Shown: positions 1-9,194, counted from the first letter of the stretch. The stretch is DNA of 64,000 bases from Robertmurraya sp047302285 (GCF_047302285.1 NZ_CP154845.1:620001-684000), one strand, 5' to 3'. A program made the numbers and translations. The notes: generated by a model not told the origin, from the sequence alone.

Positions 1-67
1 TACGAGTTATCAATGATTTTTATTGGAATAGAGCCGATTTTACATATGAAACAAAGGAGCGTATTCA

Positions 68-2581
68 ATGCTTGGAATGTTAAATAAAGTATTTGATCCG
101 AATAAGCGTGAGATAAAGAAATTAACGAAGATGAGTGAGGAAATCGAGGCACTTGCGTCAAAAACCGCTGCTTTAAGTGATGAAGAACTTCGTCAGAAAA
201 CGGAAGAGTTCAAAGCCCGCTATCAAAATGGTGAAACACTAGAGGAACTTTTAACAGAGGCATTTGCTGTTGTTCGTGAAGCGGCCAAGCGTGTGCTGGG
301 ATTATACCCATATCCGGTTCAGCTAATGGGGGGGATTTCCCTTCACGAAGGAAATATTGCTGAGATGAAAACAGGGGAAGGTAAAACATTAACGGCGACA
401 ATGCCAGTTTACCTTAATGCCTTGTCTGGAAAAGGTGTTCATGTTGTAACGGTCAACGAATATTTAGCTAGTCGTGACGCCACTGAAATGGGTGAGCTTT
501 ATCAATTTTTAGGGCTAACTGTTGGTTTAAACACAAACGGCCTCACAAAAGAAGAAAAGCAAGAAGCGTATGCTTGTGATATTACATATAGCACGAATAA
601 TGAGCTTGGCTTCGATTATCTTCGTGATAATATGGTCCTTTACAAGGAGCAAAAGGTTCAGCGCCCATTGAACTTTGCTGTTATCGATGAGGTCGACTCG
701 ATTTTAATCGATGAAGCGAGAACACCGCTGATCATTTCTGGTTCCGCACAAAAGTCGACAGCTTTATACATTCAAGCCAATGCGTTCGTTCGTACGTTGA
801 AAAAGGACGAAGATTACACTTATGATGAGAAAACAAAAGGCGTTCAGCTTACTGAAGAAGGGATCTCGAAAGCGGAAAAAGCTTTTGGAATTGAGAACCT
901 TTTTGATATTCGCCATGTGGCCTTAAATCATCATATCGGACAATCGTTAAAGGCTCATGCCAGCATGCATTTGGATGTCGACTATGTTGTTCAAGAAGGC
1001 GAAATCGTCATCGTTGACCAATTTACGGGTCGTTTAATGAAAGGGCGACGTTATAGTGATGGACTCCACCAAGCGATTGAAGCGAAAGAAGGCTTGGAAA
1101 TCCAAAATGAAAGTATGACCCTTGCGTCGATCACGTTTCAGAACTTTTTCCGGATGTATGAAAAGCTTTCTGGTATGACTGGTACGGCGAAGACGGAGGA
1201 AGAAGAATTCCGTAACATCTATAATATGAATGTTATTGCGATTCCAACAAATAGACCGATTGCTCGTGATGACCGAGCAGATTTAATCTATGCGACAATG
1301 GATGGAAAATTCCGTGCCGTTTGTGAGGACATCGCTGAGCGTAATAAAAAGGGACAACCTGTTCTCGTTGGTACGGTTGCAATCGAGACATCTGAGTTGA
1401 TTGCGAAATATTTAACGAAAAAAGGGATCCATCATAATGTATTAAATGCGAAGAACCATGGTCGTGAAGCGGAAATTATCGCTCATGCAGGTGAAAAGGG
1501 TGCCGTTACGATTGCTACAAATATGGCTGGTCGTGGTACAGATATTAAGCTTGGTGAAGGAGTAGTAGAGCTTGGTGGCTTAGCCGTTATCGGTACAGAA
1601 CGACACGAAAGCCGCCGTATTGATAATCAGCTCCGCGGACGTTCCGGTCGTCAAGGAGACCCAGGTGTGACTCAGTTCTATCTTTCTATGGAAGATGAAT
1701 TGATGCGCCGCTTCGGTTCTGACAACATGAAGGCAATGATGTCGAGACTTGGAATGGATGATTCCCAGCCGATTCAAAGTAAAATGGTATCAAAGGCGGT
1801 AGAATCAGCGCAAAAACGTGTAGAAGGAAATAACTTTGACGCACGTAAGCAGCTCTTGTCCTATGATGATGTGCTTCGTCAGCAACGTGAAATCATTTAC
1901 AAGCAGCGTAATGAAGTGCTTGAATCTGAGAATTTACGTAGCATCCTTGAAAATATGATTTTAAGCTCTTTAACCCGTCATGTAGAGGCCTTTACACCGG
2001 GTCATGAGGAGCGGGAGACATGGAATCTTCAAGGAATCATCGATTACGTCAACGGAAACCTTTTACAAGAAGGCGATTTGACAATTGAAGATATCAACAA
2101 CAAGGAGACGGAGGAAATCATCGACGTTATTTTTGCCAAAGTAAAAGAGCGGTATGATGAAAAAGAAAGTCAGCTTGCTGAGGAGCAAATGCGTGAATTC
2201 GAGAAGGTTGTTCTTCTTCGTGCAGTAGATTCGAAGTGGATTGACCATATCGACCAAATGGATCAGCTCCGTCAAGGAATTCATCTTCGTGCCTACGGTC
2301 AAATTGACCCGCTTCGTGAATATAATAAAGAAGGCTTCGCGATGTTTGAAGAAATGGTTATTGCCATTGAAGACGACGCAGCGAAATATGTTATGAAGGC
2401 GGAAATTCGCAATAACCTCGAGCGTGAAGAAGTGGCGAAAGGTCAAGCGGTTAATCCGAAGGAAGATGGAGAAAAACAAAAGAAAAAGCCAGTCGTCAAA
2501 GCACTAGATGTGGGACGAAATGACCCATGTATTTGCGGCAGCGGTAAGAAATATAAGAATTGTTGTGGGAAAACGTCTTAA
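68..2581 (+). CDS. secA: Protein translocase ATPase SecA
   Basis: SecA is the cytoplasmic motor that pushes preproteins through the SecYEG channel. The 837-residue product has the family's usual length. It shows the Walker A motif MKTGEGKT near residue 102, the DEAD-like VIDEVDSILIDEA near 210, the helicase motifs TNMAGRGTDIKLG and QLRGRSGRQGD, and a C-terminal zinc-binding CICGSGKKYKNCCG tail that contacts SecB or ribosomes in this family. The ATG lies behind AAAGGAGC. As in B. subtilis it directly precedes prfB, from which it is separated here by a large palindrome. Identification is near certain. Confidence 0.98.
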   Translation: MLGMLNKVFDPNKREIKKLTKMSEEIEALASKTAALSDEELRQKTEEFKARYQNGETLEELLTEAFAVVREAAKRVLGLYPYPVQLMGGISLHEGNIAEMKTGEGKTLTATMPVYLNALSGKGVHVVTVNEYLASRDATEMGELYQFLGLTVGLNTNGLTKEEKQEAYACDITYSTNNELGFDYLRDNMVLYKEQKVQRPLNFAVIDEVDSILIDEARTPLIISGSAQKSTALYIQANAFVRTLKKDEDYTYDEKTKGVQLTEEGISKAEKAFGIENLFDIRHVALNHHIGQSLKAHASMHLDVDYVVQEGEIVIVDQFTGRLMKGRRYSDGLHQAIEAKEGLEIQNESMTLASITFQNFFRMYEKLSGMTGTAKTEEEEFRNIYNMNVIAIPTNRPIARDDRADLIYATMDGKFRAVCEDIAERNKKGQPVLVGTVAIETSELIAKYLTKKGIHHNVLNAKNHGREAEIIAHAGEKGAVTIATNMAGRGTDIKLGEGVVELGGLAVIGTERHESRRIDNQLRGRSGRQGDPGVTQFYLSMEDELMRRFGSDNMKAMMSRLGMDDSQPIQSKMVSKAVESAQKRVEGNNFDARKQLLSYDDVLRQQREIIYKQRNEVLESENLRSILENMILSSLTRHVEAFTPGHEERETWNLQGIIDYVNGNLLQEGDLTIEDINNKETEEIIDVIFAKVKERYDEKESQLAEEQMREFEKVVLLRAVDSKWIDHIDQMDQLRQGIHLRAYGQIDPLREYNKEGFAMFEEMVIAIEDDAAKYVMKAEIRNNLEREEVAKGQAVNPKEDGEKQKKKPVVKALDVGRNDPCICGSGKKYKNCCGKTS

Positions 2582-2589
2582 TAGATAGC

Positions 2590-2650
2590 GGGACGCGGGG
2601 ACAGGTTCCCCGTCCCACTATCTGGGACGGGGAACCTGTCCCCGCGTCCC
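2590..2650. repeat. 28-bp perfect palindrome between secA and prfB
   Basis: Two 28-base arms, 2590-2617 and 2623-2650, are perfectly complementary around a 5-base loop. The arms are GC-rich (starting GGGACGCGGGGACAGG) in an AT-rich genome. There is no T-run, so it is not a standard intrinsic terminator. It ends about 20 bases before the prfB start. It resembles the REP/MITE-like GC-rich palindromes scattered in Bacillaceae genomes. It could attenuate secA-prfB read-through or protect an mRNA 3' end; both are inferences. Confidence 0.85.
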
Positions 2651-2671
2651 GGAAAATATGAGGTGACAGAA

Positions 2672-3776
2672 ATGGAATTAGCAGATATTCGTCATGAGTT
2701 AGAAAATACAGCTAAGAAATTAGCGGACTTTAGGGGGTCTCTTTGACTTAGAGAACAAAGAGGCGCGCATTGCCGAGCTTGAGGATGAAATGCTTCAGCC
2801 GGAATTTTGGAATGATCAGCAAAGTGCTCAAGCGGTCATCAGTGAATCGAATGGTTTGAAGGATCAGGTCCATGAATTTCACGATCTAAACGAGACGTTT
2901 GAAAATTTAGAGTTAACGTACGAGCTTGTGAAGGAAGAAAACGATGAGGAGCTATTGGCAGAGTTAATTTCTGAAATGCAGGAATTAGTGAAGCGCATGA
3001 ATGCATATGAGCTCCAACTTCTTTTAAGCGAACCTTATGATAAAAATAATGCCATTTTAGAGCTTCATCCAGGTGCAGGTGGGACTGAGTCTCAAGACTG
3101 GGGCTCCATGCTTCTTCGTATGTACACGCGTTGGGCGGAGAAAAAAGGCTTTAAAGTGGAAACATTGGATTATCTTCCTGGTGATGAAGCAGGAATTAAA
3201 AGTGTCACTCTTGGGATTAAAGGTCATAATGCTTATGGCTATTTGAAAGCGGAAAAAGGGGTACACCGTTTGGTCCGTATTTCTCCTTTCGATTCATCTG
3301 GCCGTCGTCATACTTCATTCGTTTCTTGTGAAGTGATGCCGGAGATGAATGATGAAATTGAAATTGACATTCGCACAGAGGATTTGAAGGTAGATACGTA
3401 CCGTGCGACTGGTGCCGGTGGTCAGCATATTAATACGACCGATTCAGCGGTTCGTATTACTCACTTGCCAACAGGTGTTGTCGTTCAATGTCAAAATGAA
3501 CGCTCGCAGATTAAAAACCGTGAAGCAGCGATGAAAATGCTCCAAGCAAAGCTTTATCAGAAGAAAATTGAAGAGCAAGAAGCAGAACTTGCTGAAATCC
3601 GCGGTGAGCAGAAGGATATTGGTTGGGGAAGCCAAATTCGTTCTTACGTTTTCCATCCCTATTCCATGGTTAAAGATCACCGCACAAACACCGAAAGCGG
3701 AAACGTTCAAGGAGTCATGGACGGGGACTTGGATCCGTTCATCAATGCCTACTTACGTTCGAAATTGAGTTTGTAA
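2672..3776 (+). CDS. prfB: Peptide chain release factor 2 (programmed +1 frameshift)
   Basis: RF2 recognises UGA and UAA stop codons and triggers hydrolysis of the finished peptide. Translation starts at ATG 2672 behind GAGGTGA and reaches an in-frame TGA at codon 25 (2744-2746). A +1 shift there joins the remaining 343 codons, giving about 367 residues, the normal RF2 length. The downstream part carries the GGQ catalytic loop in ATGAGGQHINTT and the expected PEFWND start of domain 1. Without the shift the gene would look truncated at its 5' end. It probably follows secA in one transcript and ends at a strong terminator. Confidence 0.97.
2732..2747 (+). promoter_or_regulatory. prfB programmed +1 frameshift site
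   Basis: The bases AGGGGGTCTCTTTGAC contain an internal Shine-Dalgarno-like AGGGGG three bases before CTT TGA. This is the canonical arrangement for RF2 autoregulation. When RF2 is scarce, the ribosome pauses at TGA 2744-2746, slips from CTT to TTT and continues in the GAC frame at 2745. The usual site has TAT before CTT; here the codon is TCT. Confidence 0.95.
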
Positions 3777-3792
3777 TTTTTAATTTTGTTGG

Positions 3793-3821
3793 AGACCCTC
3801 ACTTGGCGTGAGGGTCTTTTT
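3793..3821 (+). terminator. Intrinsic terminator after prfB
   Basis: A 10-bp stem (AGACCCTCAC with GTGAGGGTCT) around a 5-base loop is followed by a T-run. It closes the secA-prfB unit. Confidence 0.9.
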
Positions 3822-3847
3822 GGTGTGTGGTGCTTTTTTCCGTTTGA

Positions 3848-3936
3848 CCGATATATGGTGTGTTTTGACCGAAATATTTTGAATTAGCCGATAAAATCAA
3901 ATTTAGTCCGATATATCCCGAAAAGCGTCGATATAA
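3848..3936. repeat. Phased CCGATATA-type motif array
   Basis: Between the prfB terminator and the yvjA promoter, CCGA/TCGA-type motifs begin at 3848, 3869, 3888, 3908 and 3928, with spacings of 21, 19, 20 and 20 bases. Most read as variants of CCGATATAT; the sequence between them is not conserved. No reading frame is supported. The same keyword recurs before the chemoreceptor gene at 55.3 kb. Confidence 0.6.
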
Positions 3937-4022
3937 GCAAACATGCGGGCTCTAGACCATATTTTTTTCAAAAACCACTACTCCTACAAGTTTTACCCCG
4001 TTAAAACGTTACTACAATAGCA

Positions 4023-4051
4023 TTTACAGCGATTTTCCCTCATGATATACT
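4023..4051 (+). promoter_or_regulatory. SigA-type promoter of yvjA
   Basis: TTTACA at 4023-4028 and TATACT at 4046-4051 are separated by exactly 17 bases. The yvjA start follows 60 bases downstream. This is a near-consensus vegetative promoter placed after the prfB terminator. Confidence 0.75.
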
Positions 4052-4110
4052 CACTGACGGCATGATCCATTCACATCTGAGATATCCTAAGCAAAAGGAG
4101 AATTATTATT

Positions 4111-4971
4111 ATGCGTAAGAGAACGAATACATATCATCCAAAATGGAGTAAAGCACTAGAGTATGTTTATATTTTAATTGGGTCTGCTGCAGTTGCATTG
4201 GCCTTTAATGTCTTTCTCCTTCCGAACCGAGTCGCGTCAGGTGGGGTAAGTGGAATTAGTACGATCACTGATGCGATTCTTGGGTGGGAGCCGGCTTATG
4301 TGCAGTGGGCCTTTAATATTCCCTTATTCATTGCAGGCGTTATTTTTCTAGGAAAACAATACGGTTTGAAAACATTGATCGGAACCATATTTCTTCCCTT
4401 CATTGTGTTCGTAACGAAGGACTTGGAGCCGTGGACAACTGACCCCCTTTTAGCCTCACTATTTGGAGGCATTGGTGTCGGGTTAGGACTCGGAATCGTT
4501 TTTCGCGGAAAAGGTTCTACAGGGGGAACAGATTTAGCAGCACAAATCATTCATAAATTCACAGGTCTTTCGCTCGGAACATGTGTCGCCCTCATTGACG
4601 GACTGATCGTCTTAACTGCTGCGATTGTTTTTGATATTGAACGAGGCTTATATGCCTTAATTGGTCTTTATGTAACAAGTAAAACAATCGATTTAGTGCA
4701 GATTGGTTGGGGGCGCTCGAAAATGGTCATGGTCATTACAAACCAGCAACATGAAGTTCGTGAAGGGATTTTGAATAAAATTGATAGAGGTGTGACAAAA
4801 CTATCAGCATACGGTGGTTATACCGATCAAGAGAGGCCCATCCTTATGTGTGTCGTGGATCAAACGGAGTTCACAAAATTGAAACAATTGGTAAAAAGTA
4901 TTGATCCAACTGCATTTGTTGTCGTTATGGATGCGGCAGAGGTACTCGGCGAGGGTTTCAAACGAGTATAG
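4111..4971 (+). CDS. yvjA: YitT/DUF2179 family membrane protein
   Basis: The product has 286 residues. About five to six hydrophobic segments in the first 200 residues are followed by a soluble C-terminal domain (roughly residues 200-286) of the DUF2179 type. The glycine-rich segment GIGVGLGLGIVFRGKGSTGG is typical of this family. Its function is not known. In B. subtilis the homologue yvjA sits between prfB and cccB, exactly as here, which supports the name. The ATG follows AAAGGAG. It has its own promoter and probably ends before cccB. Confidence 0.88.
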   Translation: MRKRTNTYHPKWSKALEYVYILIGSAAVALAFNVFLLPNRVASGGVSGISTITDAILGWEPAYVQWAFNIPLFIAGVIFLGKQYGLKTLIGTIFLPFIVFVTKDLEPWTTDPLLASLFGGIGVGLGLGIVFRGKGSTGGTDLAAQIIHKFTGLSLGTCVALIDGLIVLTAAIVFDIERGLYALIGLYVTSKTIDLVQIGWGRSKMVMVITNQQHEVREGILNKIDRGVTKLSAYGGYTDQERPILMCVVDQTEFTKLKQLVKSIDPTAFVVVMDAAEVLGEGFKRV

Positions 4972-5022
4972 AATTGGTATAATTATCTCGTATATGTATT
5001 ATTTACCTGAGGAGGGTTTCAA

Positions 5023-5349
5023 TTGAAGAAGAAGCTTCTTGCACTATTAATGGGTACTTCACTAGTGTTAGCTGCATGTGGTGGCGGAGATGATGAAGCT
5101 ACAGATACTGGTGGTGGAGAAACAGCAAGTGTTAATGCAGAGCAAATTTATAATGATAAGGGCTGTGTTGCCTGTCACGGTGGAGATTTAACTGGAGGAG
5201 TTGGTCCAGATCTTTCTGTAGCTGGTGGACATCTAACTGTTGATGAAATTAAGGATGTCATTGTAAACGGAAGAGGGGCAATGGCTGCTCAAAATGTTTC
5301 CGATGAAGAAGCAGATGCTCTAGCAGAATGGCTTGCTGCAAAAAAATAA
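5023..5349 (+). CDS. cccB: Cytochrome c-551, lipid-anchored
   Basis: A small electron carrier on the outer face of the membrane, 108 residues, starting at TTG behind GAGGAGGG. The lipobox LVLAAC gives a lipid-anchored Cys near residue 19, followed by a glycine/acid-rich linker. The haem-binding CVACH is near residue 50, and the sixth ligand is probably the Met in GAMAAQN. Its place just before ftsEX matches B. subtilis cccB. It would pass electrons between the bc complex and a terminal oxidase; the exact partner is not visible here. Confidence 0.92.
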   Translation: MKKKLLALLMGTSLVLAACGGGDDEATDTGGGETASVNAEQIYNDKGCVACHGGDLTGGVGPDLSVAGGHLTVDEIKDVIVNGRGAMAAQNVSDEEADALAEWLAAKK

Positions 5350-5356
5350 TCGTTTC

Positions 5357-5393
5357 GTAAACGTTCTGCCTCTAAAAGACAGGGCGTTTTTTA
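5357..5393 (+). terminator. Likely terminator after cccB
   Basis: An imperfect hairpin (AACG...TCTG pairing with CAG..CGTT) is followed by TTTTTTA. It separates cccB from the second cytochrome gene. Confidence 0.55.
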
Positions 5394-5529
5394 TTTTCTA
5401 GATTATAAATATTATAAAAAAAGAATAAGTTCACCAAATTGCTACAAATTAAACGGCTATAGTGTAAAGGGCTTTTTTATAATAAAGGAAGAATCATGTC
5501 ATTTTCACTGAATTTAGGGGGAGTTTTAA

Positions 5530-5955
5530 TTGAAGAAACAGCATCTTGCCGTTTTAGCAGCACTTATTATTGCCTTAATTGCTTTAGTATTTTTCACCTT
5601 ACAAAGTGAAAATCAGAAGTCTTCAGGAACAGATGCAACACAAGAAACAAGCTCAAGTAAAGAGGCAGATAAAGAAACAGAAGCGGACACTGAAACTGAA
5701 ACAGACGCTGATTCAGGCGATGAGGGGACTGTTGCTACTGTTGACTATGAAAAATCTTATGCACAAAAATGTTCGACTTGTCATGGTGGCGACCTATCAG
5801 GTGGAGTTGGGCCGGATTTAACTCAAATTGGTTCGCAAATGACGAAAGAAGAAATCGAGAAAATCATTATTGATGGTATCGGCATCATGCCTTCAGGCCA
5901 ATTAAAAGGTGAAGAAGCAGCTGCTGTCGCTGAATGGTTAGCGGGTATGAAATAA
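5530..5955 (+). CDS. Membrane-anchored c-type cytochrome
   Basis: A second small cytochrome c of 141 residues, TTG start behind GGGGGAG. It has an uncleaved N-terminal membrane helix (residues about 5-25) in place of a lipobox. A very acidic Glu/Thr/Asp linker of about 45 residues follows, then a haem domain with CSTCHGGDLSGGVGPDL near residue 83 and a Met in GIGIMPSG. The haem domain closely resembles that of the cccB product just upstream, so the pair probably arose by duplication with a change of anchor. It could be called cytochrome c-550-like, but B. subtilis cccA lies elsewhere. Its own terminators suggest separate expression. Confidence 0.85.
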   Translation: MKKQHLAVLAALIIALIALVFFTLQSENQKSSGTDATQETSSSKEADKETEADTETETDADSGDEGTVATVDYEKSYAQKCSTCHGGDLSGGVGPDLTQIGSQMTKEEIEKIIIDGIGIMPSGQLKGEEAAAVAEWLAGMK

Positions 5956-5965
5956 ATAGCACTCC

Positions 5966-5995
5966 AAAAAACGATCCAAGTTGGATCGTTTTTTT
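5966..5995 (+). terminator. Intrinsic terminator after cytochrome gene
   Basis: A 13-bp stem (AAAAACGATCCAA with TTGGATCGTTTTT) with almost no loop runs into a T tract. It is strong and would also work partly in reverse. Confidence 0.88.
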
Positions 5996-6249
5996 GATCT
6001 CCATCCAAAAATCGCCAAAATTCTCCTTTTATTTCACCAATTTAGGAATTTTAGATGATAACCACCATTCTATTTTAGGAAGAATTTCCTCTCTTTTTGT
6101 AAAATATTAGGTTAATTTCCACATTGAAAAGAAAATGTAATATTTTTTAAAGGTAAATCGACAAAATATGATGTTATAATGGTTTTGGCTGCAAAAAAGT
6201 ACAAAATAATGAATATGTCAATATAGAAAATACCTAAAGGGTGATATAG

Positions 6250-6936
6250 ATGATCGAAATGGAAGACGTATATAAGAAGTACCCGAATGGTGTCGTCGCT
6301 GCTAATGGGATTAGCGTGCACATCAATCAAGGTGAGTTTGTATATGTAGTTGGTCCAAGTGGAGCAGGAAAATCTACATTTATCAAAATGATGTTCCGTG
6401 AAGAAAAGCCAAGTAAAGGTACGATTATGATCAACGGAGTCAATCTTGGAAAGTTAAAGGAAAGTAAAATTCCTCATTTCCGTCGCCAATTAGGTGTCGT
6501 ATTCCAGGACTTTAAATTATTGCCTCGATTAACTGTCTATGAAAATGTCGCATTTGCTCTTGAAGTCATTGAGGAACAACCAAAATATATTAAAAAGCGT
6601 GTTATGGAAACATTGGATCTCGTTAATTTAAAGCATAAAGCAAGAATGTTACCGACTGAACTTTCTGGTGGAGAGCAACAAAGGGTGTCGATTGCTCGTT
6701 CGATCGTTAATTCTCCAAAGGTGATGATTGCTGATGAGCCTACAGGAAATCTCGATCCAGACACATCATGGGAAATTATGAGAATTTTTGAAGAGATAAA
6801 TACAAGAGGAACCACAATCTTGATGGCGACTCATAATAAGGAAATTGTTAATACAATTAGACATCGCGTAATTGCCATTGAAAATGGTCAAATTATCCGT
6901 GATGAACAGCGAGGTGATTACGGATATGAAAGCTAG
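6250..6936 (+). CDS. ftsE: Cell-division ABC ATPase FtsE
   Basis: FtsE is the cytoplasmic ATPase of the FtsEX complex, which controls peptidoglycan hydrolases during elongation or division. The 228-residue product carries Walker A GPSGAGKST near residue 37, the signature LSGGEQQRVSIARS, Walker B VMIADEPTGNLD and the H-loop MATHNKE. Length and sequence match Bacillus FtsE. The ATG follows a weak GGGTGAT. It overlaps ftsX by 11 bases, so the two are translationally coupled. Confidence 0.97.
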   Translation: MIEMEDVYKKYPNGVVAANGISVHINQGEFVYVVGPSGAGKSTFIKMMFREEKPSKGTIMINGVNLGKLKESKIPHFRRQLGVVFQDFKLLPRLTVYENVAFALEVIEEQPKYIKKRVMETLDLVNLKHKARMLPTELSGGEQQRVSIARSIVNSPKVMIADEPTGNLDPDTSWEIMRIFEEINTRGTTILMATHNKEIVNTIRHRVIAIENGQIIRDEQRGDYGYES

Positions 6937-7819
6937 AACCATCCGCCGACATATGAAGGAGAGCTTAAGAAACCTTGCGCGTAATGGCTGGATGACTTTT
7001 GCGTCCGTAAGTGCGGTAACAGTGACACTGCTTTTAGTCGGTGTATTCTTCGTCATTATGATGAACTTAAATAAAGTAGCAACCGATATTGAAGAAGATG
7101 TGAGCATCCGTGTTCATATTGATATTGCTGCAACGAAAGAAAACCAAGACGAATTACAAAGTCAAATTGAAAAATTATCTGAAGTCGAATCTGTCGTTTT
7201 TTCCCCAAAGGAAGAGGAACTCGATAATTTAATTTCGAGTCTAGGTGAAGAAGGGGAAGCCTTTAAATTATTTGAACAGGATAATCCTCTTTATGACGTG
7301 TTAATCGTGAAAACGAAAAAACCGGAGCATTTAGAGACTGTGGCTCAGAAAATTGAAAAACTAGATTTCGCTTCAAAGGTAAGATATGGACAAGACGATG
7401 TTGAAAAACTGTTTTCTTTTATTAAAACAAGTAGAAATGTAGGTCTCGTCTTAATTATTGGTCTCTTATTTACAGCGATGTTCTTAATCTCCAATACGAT
7501 TAAAATCACGATTGTTGCGAGAAGAAAAGAGATTGAGATTATGAGACTTGTTGGTGCAACGAACTCGTTTATCCGCTGGCCTTTCTTTTTGGAAGGACTT
7601 ATGCTCGGCGTTTTAGGTTCAATCGTTCCTATTACGATCATTAGCTTACTGTATAGCTACTCTTATGATTACATTTCTTCTAAACTTCAAGGTCATTTTA
7701 TCCATTTGTTGGAATTCAATCCATTTATGTTCCAAGTAGGCGGCTTACTAGTCCTTATCGGTGCATTTATTGGAATTTGGGGAAGCGTCATGTCCGTACG
7801 AAAGTTTTTAAAAATTTAA
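6926..7819 (+). CDS. ftsX: Cell-division protein FtsX
   Basis: FtsX is the membrane partner of FtsE and transmits ATP hydrolysis to hydrolases outside the cell. The frame is open further upstream, but ATG 6926 has GAGGTG ten bases before it and gives 297 residues starting MKARTIRRHMKESL, the normal length. There is one membrane helix near residues 20-45, an extracellular domain of about 120 residues, and three helices in the C-terminal half (for example LVLIIGLLFTAMFLISNTI). Coupled to ftsE by overlap. Confidence 0.96.
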   Translation: MKARTIRRHMKESLRNLARNGWMTFASVSAVTVTLLLVGVFFVIMMNLNKVATDIEEDVSIRVHIDIAATKENQDELQSQIEKLSEVESVVFSPKEEELDNLISSLGEEGEAFKLFEQDNPLYDVLIVKTKKPEHLETVAQKIEKLDFASKVRYGQDDVEKLFSFIKTSRNVGLVLIIGLLFTAMFLISNTIKITIVARRKEIEIMRLVGATNSFIRWPFFLEGLMLGVLGSIVPITIISLLYSYSYDYISSKLQGHFIHLLEFNPFMFQVGGLLVLIGAFIGIWGSVMSVRKFLKI

Positions 7820-7896
7820 TTTGATAGATCGTCTTGGATCCCTAAGGTCCGTCCTGGGGATCCTTCTTACATAAAAAGAGGGAGGAGAAATCTGAA

Positions 7897-9171
7897 TTGA
7901 AGAAAAAGCTCTTAACCGTCTCAGTAGTTACGGCACTTGGTTTGGGTACTTTAGCAACAGGTTATCCTTTAGAAAAAGCATTAGCAAACACAAAAATTGA
8001 TGAATTAAGTAAACAACAAAATAGTATTCAAGAAAAACAGTCTGAGCTCAATTCAAAGTTAAATGAACAAAATCAAAAGTTAAATGACGTGAAAAATGAG
8101 CAGGCGTCTGTTGATCAAGACATCAAGCGAATTGATACAGCTGTAGGGGATACTGAAACGAAAATAAAAGAAAAAGAACTACAAATTGTCGAAGCTGAAG
8201 AGAATATAAAGAAATTGGAAGAAGAAATCAAAGTGCTCGAGGAGCGTATTGCCAATCGCAATGAACTTTTGAAAAATCGCGCTCGTACGATTCAGGAAAA
8301 TGGACAAGTCACCTATTTCGATGTTCTTCTCGGTGCAAAGAGCTTTAGCGACTTTATCGATCGTCTTGGGGCGGTTGCTGTATTTGTTCAAGCGGATCAA
8401 AACATTTTGAAGGAACATAATGCAGATAAAGCCGAACTTGAAAGTAAGCAAAAGGAAGTCAAAGATACACTTTCTGAGCTACAAAAGATGAAGCAAGATT
8501 TAGAGGCGATGAAGAAATCCTTAGATGCTCAAAAGGCTGAGAAGGAAAAAGTAATGGCTTCTTTGAAACAAGAAGAGGAAAATATGCATGATGAACTTGT
8601 AGAGATGGAAGAAGAAAAAGCCATCCTTGCTTCCCAGAAAAAAGCGATGCAAAAAGCGATAGAGTTAGAGAATCAAAGAATAGCAGAAGAAAAACGTAAA
8701 GCTGAGGAAGCGGCAAAAGCTGCTAAAGATTCTAATGGGTCTACTACAGAAACAGCGCCAGTGGTATCGAGCGGAGTTTGGACAAGACCGGCAGCTGCTG
8801 GATATTTATCTTCAGGTTTTGGAAATCGTTCTTTAGGTGATCATAAAGGTGTGGACATCGCGGCGAGTGGTACTGTACCGATTTACGCAGCTGCTTCTGG
8901 AGTCGTGATACGTTCCTATTATTCTAGTAGCTATGGAAATGCCGTTTTCATTGCCCATTCTATTAATGGGCAAACGTATACAACCGTGTATGCTCATATG
9001 AATAGCCGTGCCGTGAGCGAGGGACAAGTTGTGTCAAAAGGACAGCAAATTGGTCTAATGGGCAACACTGGTCGTTCATACGGTCAGCATTTACATTTTG
9101 AACTGCATAGAGGCGAATGGAATCTATCAAAAACAAATGCAATCAATCCTGTTGGAATCGTTCCATTATAA
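7897..9171 (+). CDS. Coiled-coil M23 (LytM) murein endopeptidase, EnvC-like
   Basis: A secreted wall hydrolase of 424 residues with a TTG start behind GGGAGGAG. A signal peptide (residues 1-31, ending near ALANTK) is followed by long coiled coils (about 35-130 and 165-275), a short linker and an M23 domain (about 295-424). Both zinc motifs are intact: HKGVD and HLHFELH. The layout matches EnvC and PcsB-type proteins, whose coiled coil docks on FtsX. Its place right after ftsX supports control by FtsEX. In B. subtilis the FtsEX-dependent enzyme is the NlpC/P60 protein CwlO; an active LytM enzyme here would be a different effector. A stem-loop (GGATCCC/GGGATCC) lies between ftsX and this gene. 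Confidence 0.9.
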   Translation: MKKKLLTVSVVTALGLGTLATGYPLEKALANTKIDELSKQQNSIQEKQSELNSKLNEQNQKLNDVKNEQASVDQDIKRIDTAVGDTETKIKEKELQIVEAEENIKKLEEEIKVLEERIANRNELLKNRARTIQENGQVTYFDVLLGAKSFSDFIDRLGAVAVFVQADQNILKEHNADKAELESKQKEVKDTLSELQKMKQDLEAMKKSLDAQKAEKEKVMASLKQEEENMHDELVEMEEEKAILASQKKAMQKAIELENQRIAEEKRKAEEAAKAAKDSNGSTTETAPVVSSGVWTRPAAAGYLSSGFGNRSLGDHKGVDIAASGTVPIYAAASGVVIRSYYSSSYGNAVFIAHSINGQTYTTVYAHMNSRAVSEGQVVSKGQQIGLMGNTGRSYGQHLHFELHRGEWNLSKTNAINPVGIVPL

Positions 9172-9194
9172 ATCCGAATTAATCGATACAAGAA

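Noticed and set aside
2063..2479. 138-codon frame on the minus strand inside secA
   Set aside because: Fully inside a well-conserved gene, no ribosome binding site, no family resemblance; a shadow.
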